Below, one piece after another: positions 1-9,112 of a DNA stretch of 64,000 nucleotides. The notes under the pieces were generated by a model that was given only the letters and a program-made list of their open reading frames with translations, did not search any database and was not told the origin of the DNA. The stretch's first letter is position 1. Each line of letters opens with the position of its first letter. Origin of the DNA: DATCHW01 sp963806045 (GTDB lineage: Bacteria; Bacteroidota; Ignavibacteria; Tepidaquicellales; Tepidaquicellaceae); assembly GCA_963806045.1 (NCBI GenBank), contig CAWDWP010000016.1:124001-188000 (forward strand), in the 5' to 3' direction. Position numbers and translations under genes: made by a program.

Positions 1-141
1 GTTAAATTTCCCATTTTCCCAAAAATTCTGGATAAATTCCGGGCGAGAAAGGGGGAGGGTTGGGATGTCTGCAACAATTGCATACGGTTAAACTCCAGCT
101 GGAATTCAGAAATCATATTGGTGATTTTGAAAGCAAAATAA

Positions 142-378
142 TTAATAATCTCCTGTAATTATTTTATCATGCAGGTTTTCTGCATAGAACCGTATTACAC
201 TACCGCATTCATCACACACATCTGCATAAAGATATTCCGGTTTTTTAGACACCAAAAATGATTTTTTCTCTTTCTCGAAATAAAATCTGAGAGGAGTATT
301 GGAACCATTATCGGCATAAACCTGTACTTTATGAGTTATTTTTTCACTACTACAATAAATACATTTATTAATAGTCAT
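142..378 (-). CDS. Small zinc-ribbon-like protein, unknown function
   Basis: A 78-residue protein with two CxxC pairs, one at residues 6-9 (CIYC) and one in the second half (CDEC), the spacing expected of a treble-clef or zinc-ribbon fold that binds one zinc ion. Between the pairs lies a charged stretch rich in Phe, Tyr and Lys. No signal peptide or membrane segment is visible, so it is probably cytoplasmic. It lies 34 bases downstream of mnmE on the same strand and may be co-transcribed with it. I do not recognise a named family. The paired cysteines and clean start make a real gene likely; the role is unknown. Confidence 0.6.
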   Translation of the reverse strand: MTINKCIYCSSEKITHKVQVYADNGSNTPLRFYFEKEKKSFLVSKKPEYLYADVCDECGSVIRFYAENLHDKIITGDY

Positions 379-412
379 AATCCTATATTAAAGTTAATAG
401 TTAAATAAAAAA

Positions 413-1780
413 TTACTTTCCGATGCAGAAGCGGGAAAAAATATTATTCAAAATATCATCGTTTGTGACTTCACCGGTTATTTCGCCCAGACTGTTTAAA
501 GCGTTTCTTAAATCGACTGAAATGAATTCACCGGAGTATTTCATTTCTAAAGTTTGTAATGCAATTTTCAGAGATTCAATAACTTTTTCGAGACAGATTT
601 TATGTCTTAAATTTGTTAGTATAGTTTTATTAGATTCTAATCTGTCTTCCGCGAATTTGAATTTTAATGACATTTCTTTTTTCAAATTCTCAATAGAACT
701 GTCATCATATATTGAAATTTTACGACCTTCAAAGGTTTCAGGATTTTTTAATAAATCTGATTTCGAGAATATCTTCAAAGTTTTATCTTTTTCAATAAAG
801 TTCTCATAAGACAGAATATCCTTTTTTAATACCTCCTGATTTTGCGAAGAATCAATGAGATAAAGAATCAAATCAGCATCTTTGATTTTTCCATATGTTC
901 GATTTATGCCTTCACTCTCAATTTCATCCTCAGTTATTCTTAGACCTGCAGTATCAATGAGGTTAAATAATATCCCATTTATAATTAAGTTTTCCTGTAT
1001 AAAATCCCGAGTAGTCCCGGGTATCACACTGACAATGGCTCTTTGGGATTGCAAAAGAGAATTAAATAATGATGATTTTCCGCAATTAGGTTTTCCGGTT
1101 ATAACAAGCTGAACGCCATTTCTTATTATTTTCCCGGAAATATAGGTTTCCAGAATTCTATTTAAATCATCGATTATATTATTAATCAAACTTATTAATT
1201 CATTTTTTTTAACGAATTCTACGTCTTCTTCCGCGAAATCAAGTTCGAGTTCAATCAGGGAGGTGACATTAATTATATCCTGACGAATTTTACTTAAATA
1301 TTCCGAAAGTTTTCCTTCGAGCTGGTTAATTGAGGCTGAATGAGCCATATCTGTTTCCGAATTAATAAGTTCGGCAACTGCTTCAGCCTGAACGAGATCT
1401 ATTCTTCCGTTAAGAAAAGCCCTTTGGGTGAATTCACCGGGCTGGGCATAGCTGGCACCTTTTTTCAAAATGCAATTTATAATTTTTTCTGCAATAAGTC
1501 TGCCGCCGTGTGATGAGATTTCGATGGAGTCCTCACCTGTATACGAATTTGGATTTTTAAAAATTGATACCAGGACTTCATCAACAATAGAATTATCATC
1601 GAATATATATCCAAAATGAATAGTGTGAGTTGGGACCAGATTCGCATCAAAATATTTATCATTCCTGCGACTTTTTGAAAATATTCCTGAAATTATACTA
1701 AATGCATTTTCACCGGAAATTCTCATAACCGATATACCGCCGGTTCCTGCAGGTGTTGATATTGCGGTTATGGTATCCAT
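413..1780 (-). CDS. mnmE: tRNA uridine-5-carboxymethylaminomethyl(34) synthesis GTPase MnmE
   Basis: MnmE works with MnmG to modify the wobble uridine (U34) of certain tRNAs, using a folate-derived one-carbon unit and GTP. The 455 residues match the usual family length. The N-terminal tetrahydrofolate-binding domain (about 1-118) precedes a helical domain that carries an inserted G domain: G1 GKPNCGKSS at 229-237, G2 GTTRD at 255-259, G3 DTAG at 276-279. The protein ends in the diagnostic CIGK (C-x-G-K type) motif, whose cysteine is needed for activity. The G4 motif reads SKSD (339-342) rather than NKxD, which is unusual. The gene starts 3 bases after the FecCD permease stop, so the two are probably co-transcribed. 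Confidence 0.95.
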   Translation of the reverse strand: MDTITAISTPAGTGGISVMRISGENAFSIISGIFSKSRRNDKYFDANLVPTHTIHFGYIFDDNSIVDEVLVSIFKNPNSYTGEDSIEISSHGGRLIAEKIINCILKKGASYAQPGEFTQRAFLNGRIDLVQAEAVAELINSETDMAHSASINQLEGKLSEYLSKIRQDIINVTSLIELELDFAEEDVEFVKKNELISLINNIIDDLNRILETYISGKIIRNGVQLVITGKPNCGKSSLFNSLLQSQRAIVSVIPGTTRDFIQENLIINGILFNLIDTAGLRITEDEIESEGINRTYGKIKDADLILYLIDSSQNQEVLKKDILSYENFIEKDKTLKIFSKSDLLKNPETFEGRKISIYDDSSIENLKKEMSLKFKFAEDRLESNKTILTNLRHKICLEKVIESLKIALQTLEMKYSGEFISVDLRNALNSLGEITGEVTNDDILNNIFSRFCIGK

Positions 1781-1783
1781 TAA

Positions 1784-2779
1784 CTATATATTTTTTCGTT
1801 TAAGAATTAACCAAATGAAAACCGGAGCCCCAATGAAGGAGGTTATTATTCCAACCGGAATTTCCGATGGTGCAATTATGGTTCGTGATAATAAATCAGC
1901 AATTACTAGAAAGATTGCACCGAGTAAAATAGAGAAAGGTATAGAATACCTGTAATCAGCTCCGATTATTAACCGGGCGATGTTTGGAATAATTAATCCT
2001 ACAAATGATATTATGCCGGCTACCGCGACTGCTGCTGCTGCCAAAATAGACGATATAATGATTGATAAAATCTGAATCCTCTTCATATTAAGGCCTAAAT
2101 TTATTGAAACTTCCTCACCAAGGTTTAATATATTCAAATCTTTGGCAATGAATAATGCCCCTATAAGACCGAGCAGAATAAAAGCAATTGCGAGAGAAAA
2201 CTCACTCCAGCCTTTCCCATTGAATCCCCCATTGAGCCAGTAAATAATCTGAGAAACATTATTCCCTGCCCTAATCATAAAAAAAGCGTTAATTGAGGAG
2301 ATTAGTGCATTAATTGCTATTCCCGCTAAGATGATTTTATTTGATGAAATAAAATTGCTATATTTGTTAGATAAACTATTGGCAATTAGAAAAATAATAA
2401 AGGTTGTAATTAACGCGAAAATGAAAGATACAGGTGTTAAAAATGCAAATGGAAATACATTAATAAAAGAAAATACTACGATTGCGCCTAAACCTGCTCC
2501 GGCTGAGATGCCGAGTAAACCGGGTTCAGCGAGATTATTGCGAAGAAGAGATTGCAGTACAAACCCTGAGCAGGACAAAGCTGCACCAACGATCATGGAA
2601 TTAAGGACTCTCGGCAGTCTATATTCAAATAAGATTTTATTGGTAACTTCATTATCAGATGAAAAGATATTTAATATTTCCGAAAATCTGATACCCGTAG
2701 AGCCAAGTGCTAAGGATAAGATTATTGCAACAATCAATAATAAAAAGGAAACCAGTAATATAAGAGTTTTATTATGCAA
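1784..2779 (-). CDS. FecCD-family ABC transporter permease (iron-siderophore or cobalamin type)
   Basis: A 331-residue very hydrophobic protein with about nine to ten membrane segments and the typical FecCD/BtuC layout: N-terminal TM, then 'EYRLPR' followed by the small-residue stretch GAALSCSGFVLQ, and a C-terminal 'IPVGIITSFIGAPVFIWLI' end. Members form the inner-membrane channel for uptake of iron-siderophores, heme or vitamin B12, partnered by a periplasmic binding protein and an ATPase. Neither partner is in this window, because mnmE follows directly; the substrate cannot be told from sequence. A cobalamin role would fit the B12-binding MetH module at 45.4 kb, but that is only a guess. 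It is divergent from the histidine kinase at 2826. Confidence 0.88.
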   Translation of the reverse strand: MHNKTLILLVSFLLLIVAIILSLALGSTGIRFSEILNIFSSDNEVTNKILFEYRLPRVLNSMIVGAALSCSGFVLQSLLRNNLAEPGLLGISAGAGLGAIVVFSFINVFPFAFLTPVSFIFALITTFIIFLIANSLSNKYSNFISSNKIILAGIAINALISSINAFFMIRAGNNVSQIIYWLNGGFNGKGWSEFSLAIAFILLGLIGALFIAKDLNILNLGEEVSINLGLNMKRIQILSIIISSILAAAAVAVAGIISFVGLIIPNIARLIIGADYRYSIPFSILLGAIFLVIADLLSRTIIAPSEIPVGIITSFIGAPVFIWLILKRKNI

Positions 2780-2825
2780 CTACAAAAATTTATTATTAAA
2801 ATAACTTTGTAATAATATAGATGTA

Positions 2826-4034
2826 ATGAACAAATTTGGTTCTTTAAATATTAAACTGGCAATTTTTTTAAGCGGTGTTATAATATCCATCATCATTCTT
2901 ATTTATACACAAATTATTGTGAATAAAATTCAGGAGAGAGAAACTCAAATTGCTGATCTATATGCAAAATCGCTTGAATATGTTGCAAAGGATGAGAGTG
3001 TTACGGGGGAATATAATTTTATCTTCAACGAGATTATACAAAAAATCGACTTTCCAATAATATTGACTGATAAAGATTATAAAATTGCCGATGTCTTCAT
3101 TAATTTAGATTTGGACACTGCCAATTTAAGTAATAAAGAGAAAAATGATTTGATGATAAAGGAAGCTAAGAAAATGGCAAGTATAAATAATCCCATTAAA
3201 GTTACGATTTACGATACACTGATACTTAAATATGTAAATTACGGGCAATCAAGTTTAATAACGCAGTTAAAGTTTTTTCCGATAGTTGAAATTATTGTTG
3301 GAGGATTGTTTGTTTTATTAGGCTATATAGGTTTTTCATATATTAAGAAAACAGAACAGAGTAATATTTGGGTAGGATTATCGAGGGAAACTGCCCATCA
3401 ACTTGGTACGCCTTTAAGCTCCCTGAACGGGTGGGTAGAAATCTTAAAAAATATACAGCCAAGAAGTGATGAACTTAATGACATAACATATGAAATCGAA
3501 AAGGATATCGAAAAATTAAGTAAAATTGCAGGAAGATTTTCCAAAATTGGTTCCCAGCCCGAACTTACCGAAGAAAATCTTTATAATGTAATTCAGGGTG
3601 TAATAATATATTTCGAAAAAAGGATACCGACACTAACTACAATTGATGGCAAGAAAGCAAAAAAAGTTCAGGTTAAATTAAATTCTCAGAAAGACATTAC
3701 AGCTTATATAAATAAAGAATTATTTGAATGGGTTATTGAAAACATATTAAAAAATGCTCTGGATGCAATCGATAAGCCAATAGGCAGTATAGTATTTACT
3801 ATTTCCGTAAAAGAAAAAGAATTATTCATAGACGTAAATGATAATGGAAAAGGCATTGATAAAAAATTCAAGAAAGATGTATTCCGACCCGGCTATTCAA
3901 CAAAAAGACGAGGATGGGGATTAGGGCTTAGTTTATCTAAACGAATTATTGAAGATTATCATAAGGGTAAATTAAATGTGTTAGAATCCAATCCGGGAGC
4001 CGGAACGACTTTCAGAATCAAACTGAATAAATAA
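2826..4034 (+). CDS. Membrane sensor histidine kinase
   Basis: A 402-residue kinase. TM1 is near residues 9-31 and TM2 near 151-172, enclosing a sensor domain of about 120 residues on the outer side. The DHp motif RETAHQLGTPLSS follows TM2 closely, with the phospho-acceptor His at about 191; no clear HAMP linker is present. The C-terminal HATPase_c domain has its N box (NILKNALDAID), G1 (DNGKGID) and a G2 region (RRGWGLGLSLSKRI). It would autophosphorylate on His and pass the phosphate to a response regulator. No response regulator is adjacent, so it is an orphan here. The ATG lies 46 bases from the divergent permease start. The glycosyltransferase at 4040 follows after 5 bases. Confidence 0.9.
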   Translation: MNKFGSLNIKLAIFLSGVIISIIILIYTQIIVNKIQERETQIADLYAKSLEYVAKDESVTGEYNFIFNEIIQKIDFPIILTDKDYKIADVFINLDLDTANLSNKEKNDLMIKEAKKMASINNPIKVTIYDTLILKYVNYGQSSLITQLKFFPIVEIIVGGLFVLLGYIGFSYIKKTEQSNIWVGLSRETAHQLGTPLSSLNGWVEILKNIQPRSDELNDITYEIEKDIEKLSKIAGRFSKIGSQPELTEENLYNVIQGVIIYFEKRIPTLTTIDGKKAKKVQVKLNSQKDITAYINKELFEWVIENILKNALDAIDKPIGSIVFTISVKEKELFIDVNDNGKGIDKKFKKDVFRPGYSTKRRGWGLGLSLSKRIIEDYHKGKLNVLESNPGAGTTFRIKLNK

Positions 4035-4039
4035 TATTT

Positions 4040-6358
4040 TTGAGATACATTAAAGATAATATCTTAACTGCTAAAGAAGTATTTTTGAAATTCTTCTCAA
4101 GTAATTTTTCTATAATTACAGCCTTATTAATACTAAAACTTTTATTCCAGTTCATTTTATTCCAATCCGGATACAGATGGCTTTCGGCAGATGACTATTG
4201 CCGCACAGTAAAGTCATTCGAATGGCTTCAGAAACCTGAAATCAGCTCTGGAGTATGGCTTTCACCCCATTTCTGGCTGAATGGTCTCTTCATATATTTC
4301 TTTAAAAATATAATTTTTGCTGCATCATTTGTAAATATTCTATTTTCATCGCTAACTTTAGTTTACTTTTATAAATCATCTGAGATTTGTTTCGACAGGA
4401 AAACCGCAGTTATATCTTCACTAATTTTTATCTTATTTCCTTTCCAGGTCTGGCTAAGCATATCAGGATTACCGGAATCAATTTTCATATTCTTTGTAAT
4501 TGCAGGATTTTATTATCTTTTGAAATGGGAAATATCTGAAAATTCTGAAACCATATATTTGGTATTAAGTTCAATTTTGATTGGATTATCGAATTTATTC
4601 AGATATGAAGGATGGTTATTCAGTGTTGTACTGGTAATTTTAGTGACATATAGAATTTATAAACAAAAACCTCCAAAAAGGGAATATTTTAAAATTGCAA
4701 TCTCGCTCATATCTTTGATTTCTATAATATGGTGGTTAATTTTAAACTATTTAGATTATAAGGATTTTTTCTTCTTTGCAAAAGAGACATCTAAAATTTA
4801 TGATACCTACGGTTCGGTAAAATTCTTTCAGAAATTTATTCAATATCCGATTTTTATTTTTTATATTGCTCCAATTACCAGTTTCTTCGCAATTAAAATA
4901 ATCTGGGATTCTATTATGGGAAAAAACAACCATCTTTTAAAAGTGTTTGTTGTTTTTAACATATTAGAATTGATATTACTTATGCTTCAGGGCCTAGCCG
5001 GAACAGGCGGCACGAATATGATTTCACGATACGTTGTTGTAAATGCATTACTGTTTATTCCTTTGAGCGTTTATCAAATATATAAATTCAGAAAATATAT
5101 TACAGTTTTTATATTCACATCGATTTTAATCATCAACAGCATCTGGAGCTTTTATTATCCTCAGCCATTCCGCGAAGATACATTTGAAATTGGTTATTTT
5201 GTGAAGTATTACTTAAATAACAAAAGTTTTAAAGATGAAGACAAAATTTATTTTGAAGAAATAGAAGGCTTCTATGATACATTCGCTGTCGAAGCACTTT
5301 CGAATAATCCTTCAAAATTCATACTCGGAAATTTACCAGCAACAATTTCTTCAATCGGAAAACCCAAAGGCAAGAAATCCAGTAAACTCTCTGAGGAAGA
5401 AGTTAATATTCTCGATATTCGGAATTATCTTCAAAAAAATAAAATTAATCTGGCAATTGTCAAAAGCGACGGGTATGCCGATAAACTTCGAAAAATGAAT
5501 TTCAGGAGTGAGGAAATCGGTGATTACAAGATATTCTATATTAAAGAAAGGGAATCCAATCTAAATGATTCAACAGTAACACTTTTTGCAAATAATCTGT
5601 CAAACCTAGACAGTAATTCTGATAACATAAATTTCGGGAAACTCTTAGCCGTAAAAAATATAAAAATTGATAATACTAATTTCGGTGTAAATCCACAGAC
5701 TATTACATTAGATTTCTATTCAGTGAATAAAAATATTATAGACAGTTTAGAATATGATAATTATGAGTTTGACAGGTTTCATTCGATAATACAAATCAGG
5801 ACAATGAAAAATGATTCATTGGTTTACGTTGAAAATAAAAGAATTTTTTCCGACAAGAATATTGAAGATCTATTAGCTTATAATAATATAAGACAGATAA
5901 TTGTAATTAAGCCATTTGCACTTTTATATTATACAAATAAATTTAGCGGTTCGCCATTTGAAAGCGGAGTTTATAATCTTGATTTAAGAATCAGAGATAA
6001 TAAAAACAATAAAGATATATTAATGTATAAAGGCATAAAGCTTTTAAAACCAGATGTCCTGGAACTGTCAGTTAAGCAAGATTCACTGAAAACAAAAGCA
6101 GACAGTCTGAAAGCAAAACTTACAGATACACTTAAATTAAAATCCAAAACTATATCAACGGCAAAAAAAGATACGATAGTATATAATTACAGAATCGGGA
6201 GCATCGTTGCTGTTTTTCCGGATGCTAATTATGAAATATTGTTAAAGAAAAGTAATGTAGATGTTTATAAATTAATAGTTCAAAACGGATTGAAAGTTTT
6301 CTTTTCTCAGCGTTATCAGGGCGACCACTTCTTGAATTGGGTATTTACTTATTTTTAA
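4040..6358 (+). CDS. GT-C type membrane glycosyltransferase (ArnT/PMT_2-like) with large extracytoplasmic C-terminal part
   Basis: A 772-residue protein from a TTG start, 5 bases after the kinase. The first 390 residues hold about ten membrane segments. The first outer loop carries SADDYCR, with the acidic pair at residues 51-52 typical of the catalytic metal-binding site of GT-C enzymes that use polyprenyl-phosphate sugars. Residues from about 400 are soluble and predicted outside the membrane; they contain a Lys/Ser/Leu repeat stretch near residues 685-715 and no family I recognise. The likely role is sugar transfer to a lipid or protein on the periplasmic face. Substrate is unknown. A C-terminal extension this large (about 380 residues) is unusual for a plain PMT_2-type protein. 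Confidence 0.75.
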   Translation: MRYIKDNILTAKEVFLKFFSSNFSIITALLILKLLFQFILFQSGYRWLSADDYCRTVKSFEWLQKPEISSGVWLSPHFWLNGLFIYFFKNIIFAASFVNILFSSLTLVYFYKSSEICFDRKTAVISSLIFILFPFQVWLSISGLPESIFIFFVIAGFYYLLKWEISENSETIYLVLSSILIGLSNLFRYEGWLFSVVLVILVTYRIYKQKPPKREYFKIAISLISLISIIWWLILNYLDYKDFFFFAKETSKIYDTYGSVKFFQKFIQYPIFIFYIAPITSFFAIKIIWDSIMGKNNHLLKVFVVFNILELILLMLQGLAGTGGTNMISRYVVVNALLFIPLSVYQIYKFRKYITVFIFTSILIINSIWSFYYPQPFREDTFEIGYFVKYYLNNKSFKDEDKIYFEEIEGFYDTFAVEALSNNPSKFILGNLPATISSIGKPKGKKSSKLSEEEVNILDIRNYLQKNKINLAIVKSDGYADKLRKMNFRSEEIGDYKIFYIKERESNLNDSTVTLFANNLSNLDSNSDNINFGKLLAVKNIKIDNTNFGVNPQTITLDFYSVNKNIIDSLEYDNYEFDRFHSIIQIRTMKNDSLVYVENKRIFSDKNIEDLLAYNNIRQIIVIKPFALLYYTNKFSGSPFESGVYNLDLRIRDNKNNKDILMYKGIKLLKPDVLELSVKQDSLKTKADSLKAKLTDTLKLKSKTISTAKKDTIVYNYRIGSIVAVFPDANYEILLKKSNVDVYKLIVQNGLKVFFSQRYQGDHFLNWVFTYF

Positions 6359-6395
6359 TTATTAAAAATCAATTAATAATTAATAATTAGTAATT

Positions 6396-6533
6396 AAAGA
6401 AAGAGCATAAAATAAAAGATTGGATAGGCAATATGATTACAAATTCAATTTATAATATATAAATAAAGAAAGAGCATGAAAGAAAGAATGGATAGCCAAT
6501 GAGATTACAAAATCAATTATTAATATATAATGA
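6396..6533. repeat. Two tandem copies of an imperfect 69-bp repeat
   Basis: Copy 1 runs from 6396 to 6464 and copy 2 from 6465 to 6533. Both begin AAAGAAAGAGCAT, contain a GGATAG-CAAT core and a GATTACAAA stretch, and end in an AT-rich TAATATATA. They differ at roughly a dozen positions. The repeats lie between two genes that converge (4040-6358 plus, 6584-8209 minus) and hold no open frame. A recent local duplication is the simplest explanation. Confidence 0.75.
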
Positions 6534-6535
6534 AC

Positions 6536-6561
6536 CCCACCTCCTTTTTTAAGGAGGTGGG
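6536..6561. terminator. Perfect 11-bp stem hairpin between convergent genes (REP-like or terminator)
   Basis: CCCACCTCCTT (6536-6546) pairs perfectly with AAGGAGGTGGG (6551-6561) around a TTTT loop. It sits between the convergent stops at 6358 and 6584. There is no proper T-tract on either side, so it may act as a repeat-type (REP) element rather than a classic intrinsic terminator. The plus-strand right arm AAGGAGGTG equals an extended Shine-Dalgarno sequence, and the left arm equals an anti-Shine-Dalgarno. Confidence 0.6.
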
Positions 6562-6583
6562 AAGAGTTTTAAAGTAATTTTAT

Positions 6584-8209
6584 TTATTTCAGATAGACCA
6601 TTCGTTTAATATCATTAAATTTATCGGAAGATATTTTATACATATAAATACCGCTTGCTAAATTATTTGCATCGAAGAGAACAGAATAATTACCTGCTTT
6701 GTGATAGGAGTTTTGTAAAACCTGAACTTCCCTACCAAGCAAATCATAAACAGCAATTTTATAGAATCCACTATTGGGGACATCGTATTCTATCCTTGTT
6801 TGATTATTGAATGGATTGGGATAATTCTGGTATAGTTTGAATGAAACCGGGACAGTTCCGTTATTCGTAATTCCGGATGTGTTCCCTGCTGTATCTATGA
6901 AAACATTGTATAATTCTCCTCCATTTCCGAATGCACGGGCATGGACCTTTTTTCCACCTGCAATCGCGGATGTTCCATCGTCTGATACTGTGCAGTCGAA
7001 TACAGAACCAGGAGTATTAATGGAAAAAATTGGAACCGGTGACATATCTGCAATTCTAAAAACTTCAAAGTCATCGTGTGCACTATTTAAATCGCCCCAT
7101 GAACCACCAATTAATGTTTTGGAATTTTTTGATATAGCAACTGCTTGGACTTCATCACCTAAGCCGGCTAAAGTCCAGATTGGAGTGGAATTAGACGAAT
7201 TAAATAATTTTATTTTTCCATCAACCGTAGTAGAGGATACAAAATTGAGCGTACCACAAGCAATATATTGTCCATCATACGAAATATCAACCGCTGTCAT
7301 CCAGTTATAATAAGTTCCGGGAAGTTCCTGATCCAACCATAAGAAGTTATATGTCGAACCATTCCATTGAAAAACTCTCAGATAGCCCTGATAATTTATT
7401 AATGCGATCAAGTTTCCGTTACCGCTAATGCCTTGTTTTGTTTGTGTTCCGGCAGTATTTGAGGTCTGGAATATCATCTGACCGGTATAAGTTTTGAATA
7501 CCCATACATTGCCATAAGTATTAACTATCACAAGAGAATCGTTTCCTGATATATTAATACCCTGAATAGCTGTAGGAACTTTATATTTCCAGACCGAAAT
7601 ATTTGTATCTTTACTAAAACAAAAAATAGTGCTAGTATCATTTCTGTTAGCACAAGAAACAATGAATTTGCCGTCACTTGTAATGTCCAATGGACCCGCA
7701 GTTCCGGTATCAGGGAGTACAGTAAGGTCAAAATTAAAGATTGGAACATTGCTCTGACGGTTGAAGATATATATATTTGTATATATACCAGCCGCTATAT
7801 AACCTGCTGTATCAGAAATTGCAATATAATTATACCATGTCTCCTGTGGGACTGAAGTATATTCCCATATAGGTGTATTGTTAGTATTCCCGTATAGAGA
7901 TATTCTTTTTGAATTCAAATCCCAGGCATCAATACTATATTGACCATTTCCACTTATCTTCGTAAAGTCAGCTATAGCAATCGGGTCTATGAAGTCCCAT
8001 CTTATAAGGGAACCATTCGTGTTAGGATTATAAAAATCGAAGACAGAATATTGATTATCAATTTTTCCGTCAGCCCTTTGCGGAATAGTAACAATTTTGG
8101 ACTGGATTGTATTTCCAAAACGGCTAAAAATTTCATTTTTACCAACTTTAACATTCTGAGAATATAAATTTGCAGCGAAAAGCAAAAATAAAATTAAATA
8201 TTTTTTCAT
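6584..8209 (-). CDS. Secreted beta-propeller protein with T9SS C-terminal sorting domain
   Basis: A 541-residue protein with an N-terminal signal peptide (residues 1-17, hydrophobic core then Ser-Gln). The middle contains repeated 'ISxDGKFIVSC / ISGNGNLIAL / ISYDGQYIACG' blades at regular spacing, the look of a WD40/YVTN-type beta-propeller with about seven repeats. The last 80 residues are a sorting domain: YQNYPNPFNNQT, then YDLLGREVQVL, then LASGIYMYKI and the terminal KRMVYLK. Such a domain directs a protein across the outer membrane by the type IX system, after which it is normally cleaved. The substrate or partner of the propeller is unknown. The gene is convergent with the glycosyltransferase at 4040. 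Confidence 0.85.
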   Translation of the reverse strand: MKKYLILFLLFAANLYSQNVKVGKNEIFSRFGNTIQSKIVTIPQRADGKIDNQYSVFDFYNPNTNGSLIRWDFIDPIAIADFTKISGNGQYSIDAWDLNSKRISLYGNTNNTPIWEYTSVPQETWYNYIAISDTAGYIAAGIYTNIYIFNRQSNVPIFNFDLTVLPDTGTAGPLDITSDGKFIVSCANRNDTSTIFCFSKDTNISVWKYKVPTAIQGINISGNDSLVIVNTYGNVWVFKTYTGQMIFQTSNTAGTQTKQGISGNGNLIALINYQGYLRVFQWNGSTYNFLWLDQELPGTYYNWMTAVDISYDGQYIACGTLNFVSSTTVDGKIKLFNSSNSTPIWTLAGLGDEVQAVAISKNSKTLIGGSWGDLNSAHDDFEVFRIADMSPVPIFSINTPGSVFDCTVSDDGTSAIAGGKKVHARAFGNGGELYNVFIDTAGNTSGITNNGTVPVSFKLYQNYPNPFNNQTRIEYDVPNSGFYKIAVYDLLGREVQVLQNSYHKAGNYSVLFDANNLASGIYMYKISSDKFNDIKRMVYLK

Positions 8210-8235
8210 ATTTTTATTTTTTAAATTTTTAAATA

Positions 8236-9090
8236 TTATTCTGCTAACAATTTCTTTTTACAATCTTCAAGGATAACTTTCTGTCCGGAATCTACTTCCG
8301 GATAATGTAAATCAAGCTTCGCCAGGGTATCATTGATTATTTGTGAGATTAATAATCGAGAGAACCATTTTACATCCGCCGGGACTATATACCAGGGGGA
8401 ATACTTCGCGCTGGTTTCATTAATAGCTTCTTCGTAATATTTTTGATAATCGTCCCAGCATTCACGTTCCTTCAAATCTGATGCAGAAAACTTCCAGTTT
8501 TTTGAGGGATCATCCAATCTTTTAAGAAATCTCTTTTTTTGTTCTTTTTTAGACAAATGCAGGAAAAACTTAATTTGTATTATTCCGTTTTGATAAAGAT
8601 ATTTTTCAAAATCTCTGATCTGTTCATATCTTTTATCCCAAATATTATTTTGAATAACTTCACGGGGAAGATTTTGATAATTAATCAAATTATGAACTCT
8701 TGCAACAAGAACGTCTTCATAATGCGACCGGTTAAATACACCTATTCTTCCACGTTCAGGAAGACCCTTATTTATTCTCCATAAATAATCGTGATGCAAT
8801 TCTTCCATAGAAGGTTGTTTAAAACTAATAACCTGGGTCCCCTGGGGATTTAAACCACTCATGACATGTTTTATGGCTCCATCTTTACCTGCAGCATCTA
8901 AAGCCTGGAAAATGATCAATAAGGCATAATTCCCTTGCGCAAAAAGTTTATCCTGATACTCTACCATCTTTAAGATATTCTCCCCTAATACTTCTTTCGC
9001 CTCTTCTTTAGACTTAAAATTACCTGTATCATCAGTACGAAAATCTGCAAGTTTGATTTTAGGTTCTGCTCTATATTCGTTTAATTTCAT
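8236..9090 (-). CDS. ppk2: Polyphosphate kinase 2 family (polyphosphate:nucleotide phosphotransferase)
   Basis: A 284-residue single-domain PPK2 enzyme, the usual length. Walker A is ALDAAGKDG at residues 63-71. Next comes the family stretch around GLNPQG (79-84) and FKQPS (90-94), then RGRIGVFNRSHYEDVLVARV (113-132) with the conserved Asn-Arg-Ser-His-Tyr-Glu-Asp box. The lid region contains KKEQKKRFLKRLDDP. The enzyme moves phosphate from polyphosphate to ADP/GDP or AMP, or the reverse; which subclass cannot be settled by eye. It is cytoplasmic. The gene lies 22 bases downstream of dapF. Confidence 0.92.
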   Translation of the reverse strand: MKLNEYRAEPKIKLADFRTDDTGNFKSKEEAKEVLGENILKMVEYQDKLFAQGNYALLIIFQALDAAGKDGAIKHVMSGLNPQGTQVISFKQPSMEELHHDYLWRINKGLPERGRIGVFNRSHYEDVLVARVHNLINYQNLPREVIQNNIWDKRYEQIRDFEKYLYQNGIIQIKFFLHLSKKEQKKRFLKRLDDPSKNWKFSASDLKERECWDDYQKYYEEAINETSAKYSPWYIVPADVKWFSRLLISQIINDTLAKLDLHYPEVDSGQKVILEDCKKKLLAE

Positions 9091-9112
9091 AAAATTTTAA
9101 ACACTAATTTTG

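Noticed and set aside
1..141. The start of another gene at the left edge
   Set aside because: Frames on both strands are open for a few dozen codons only, and no motif or start could be supported in 141 bases.
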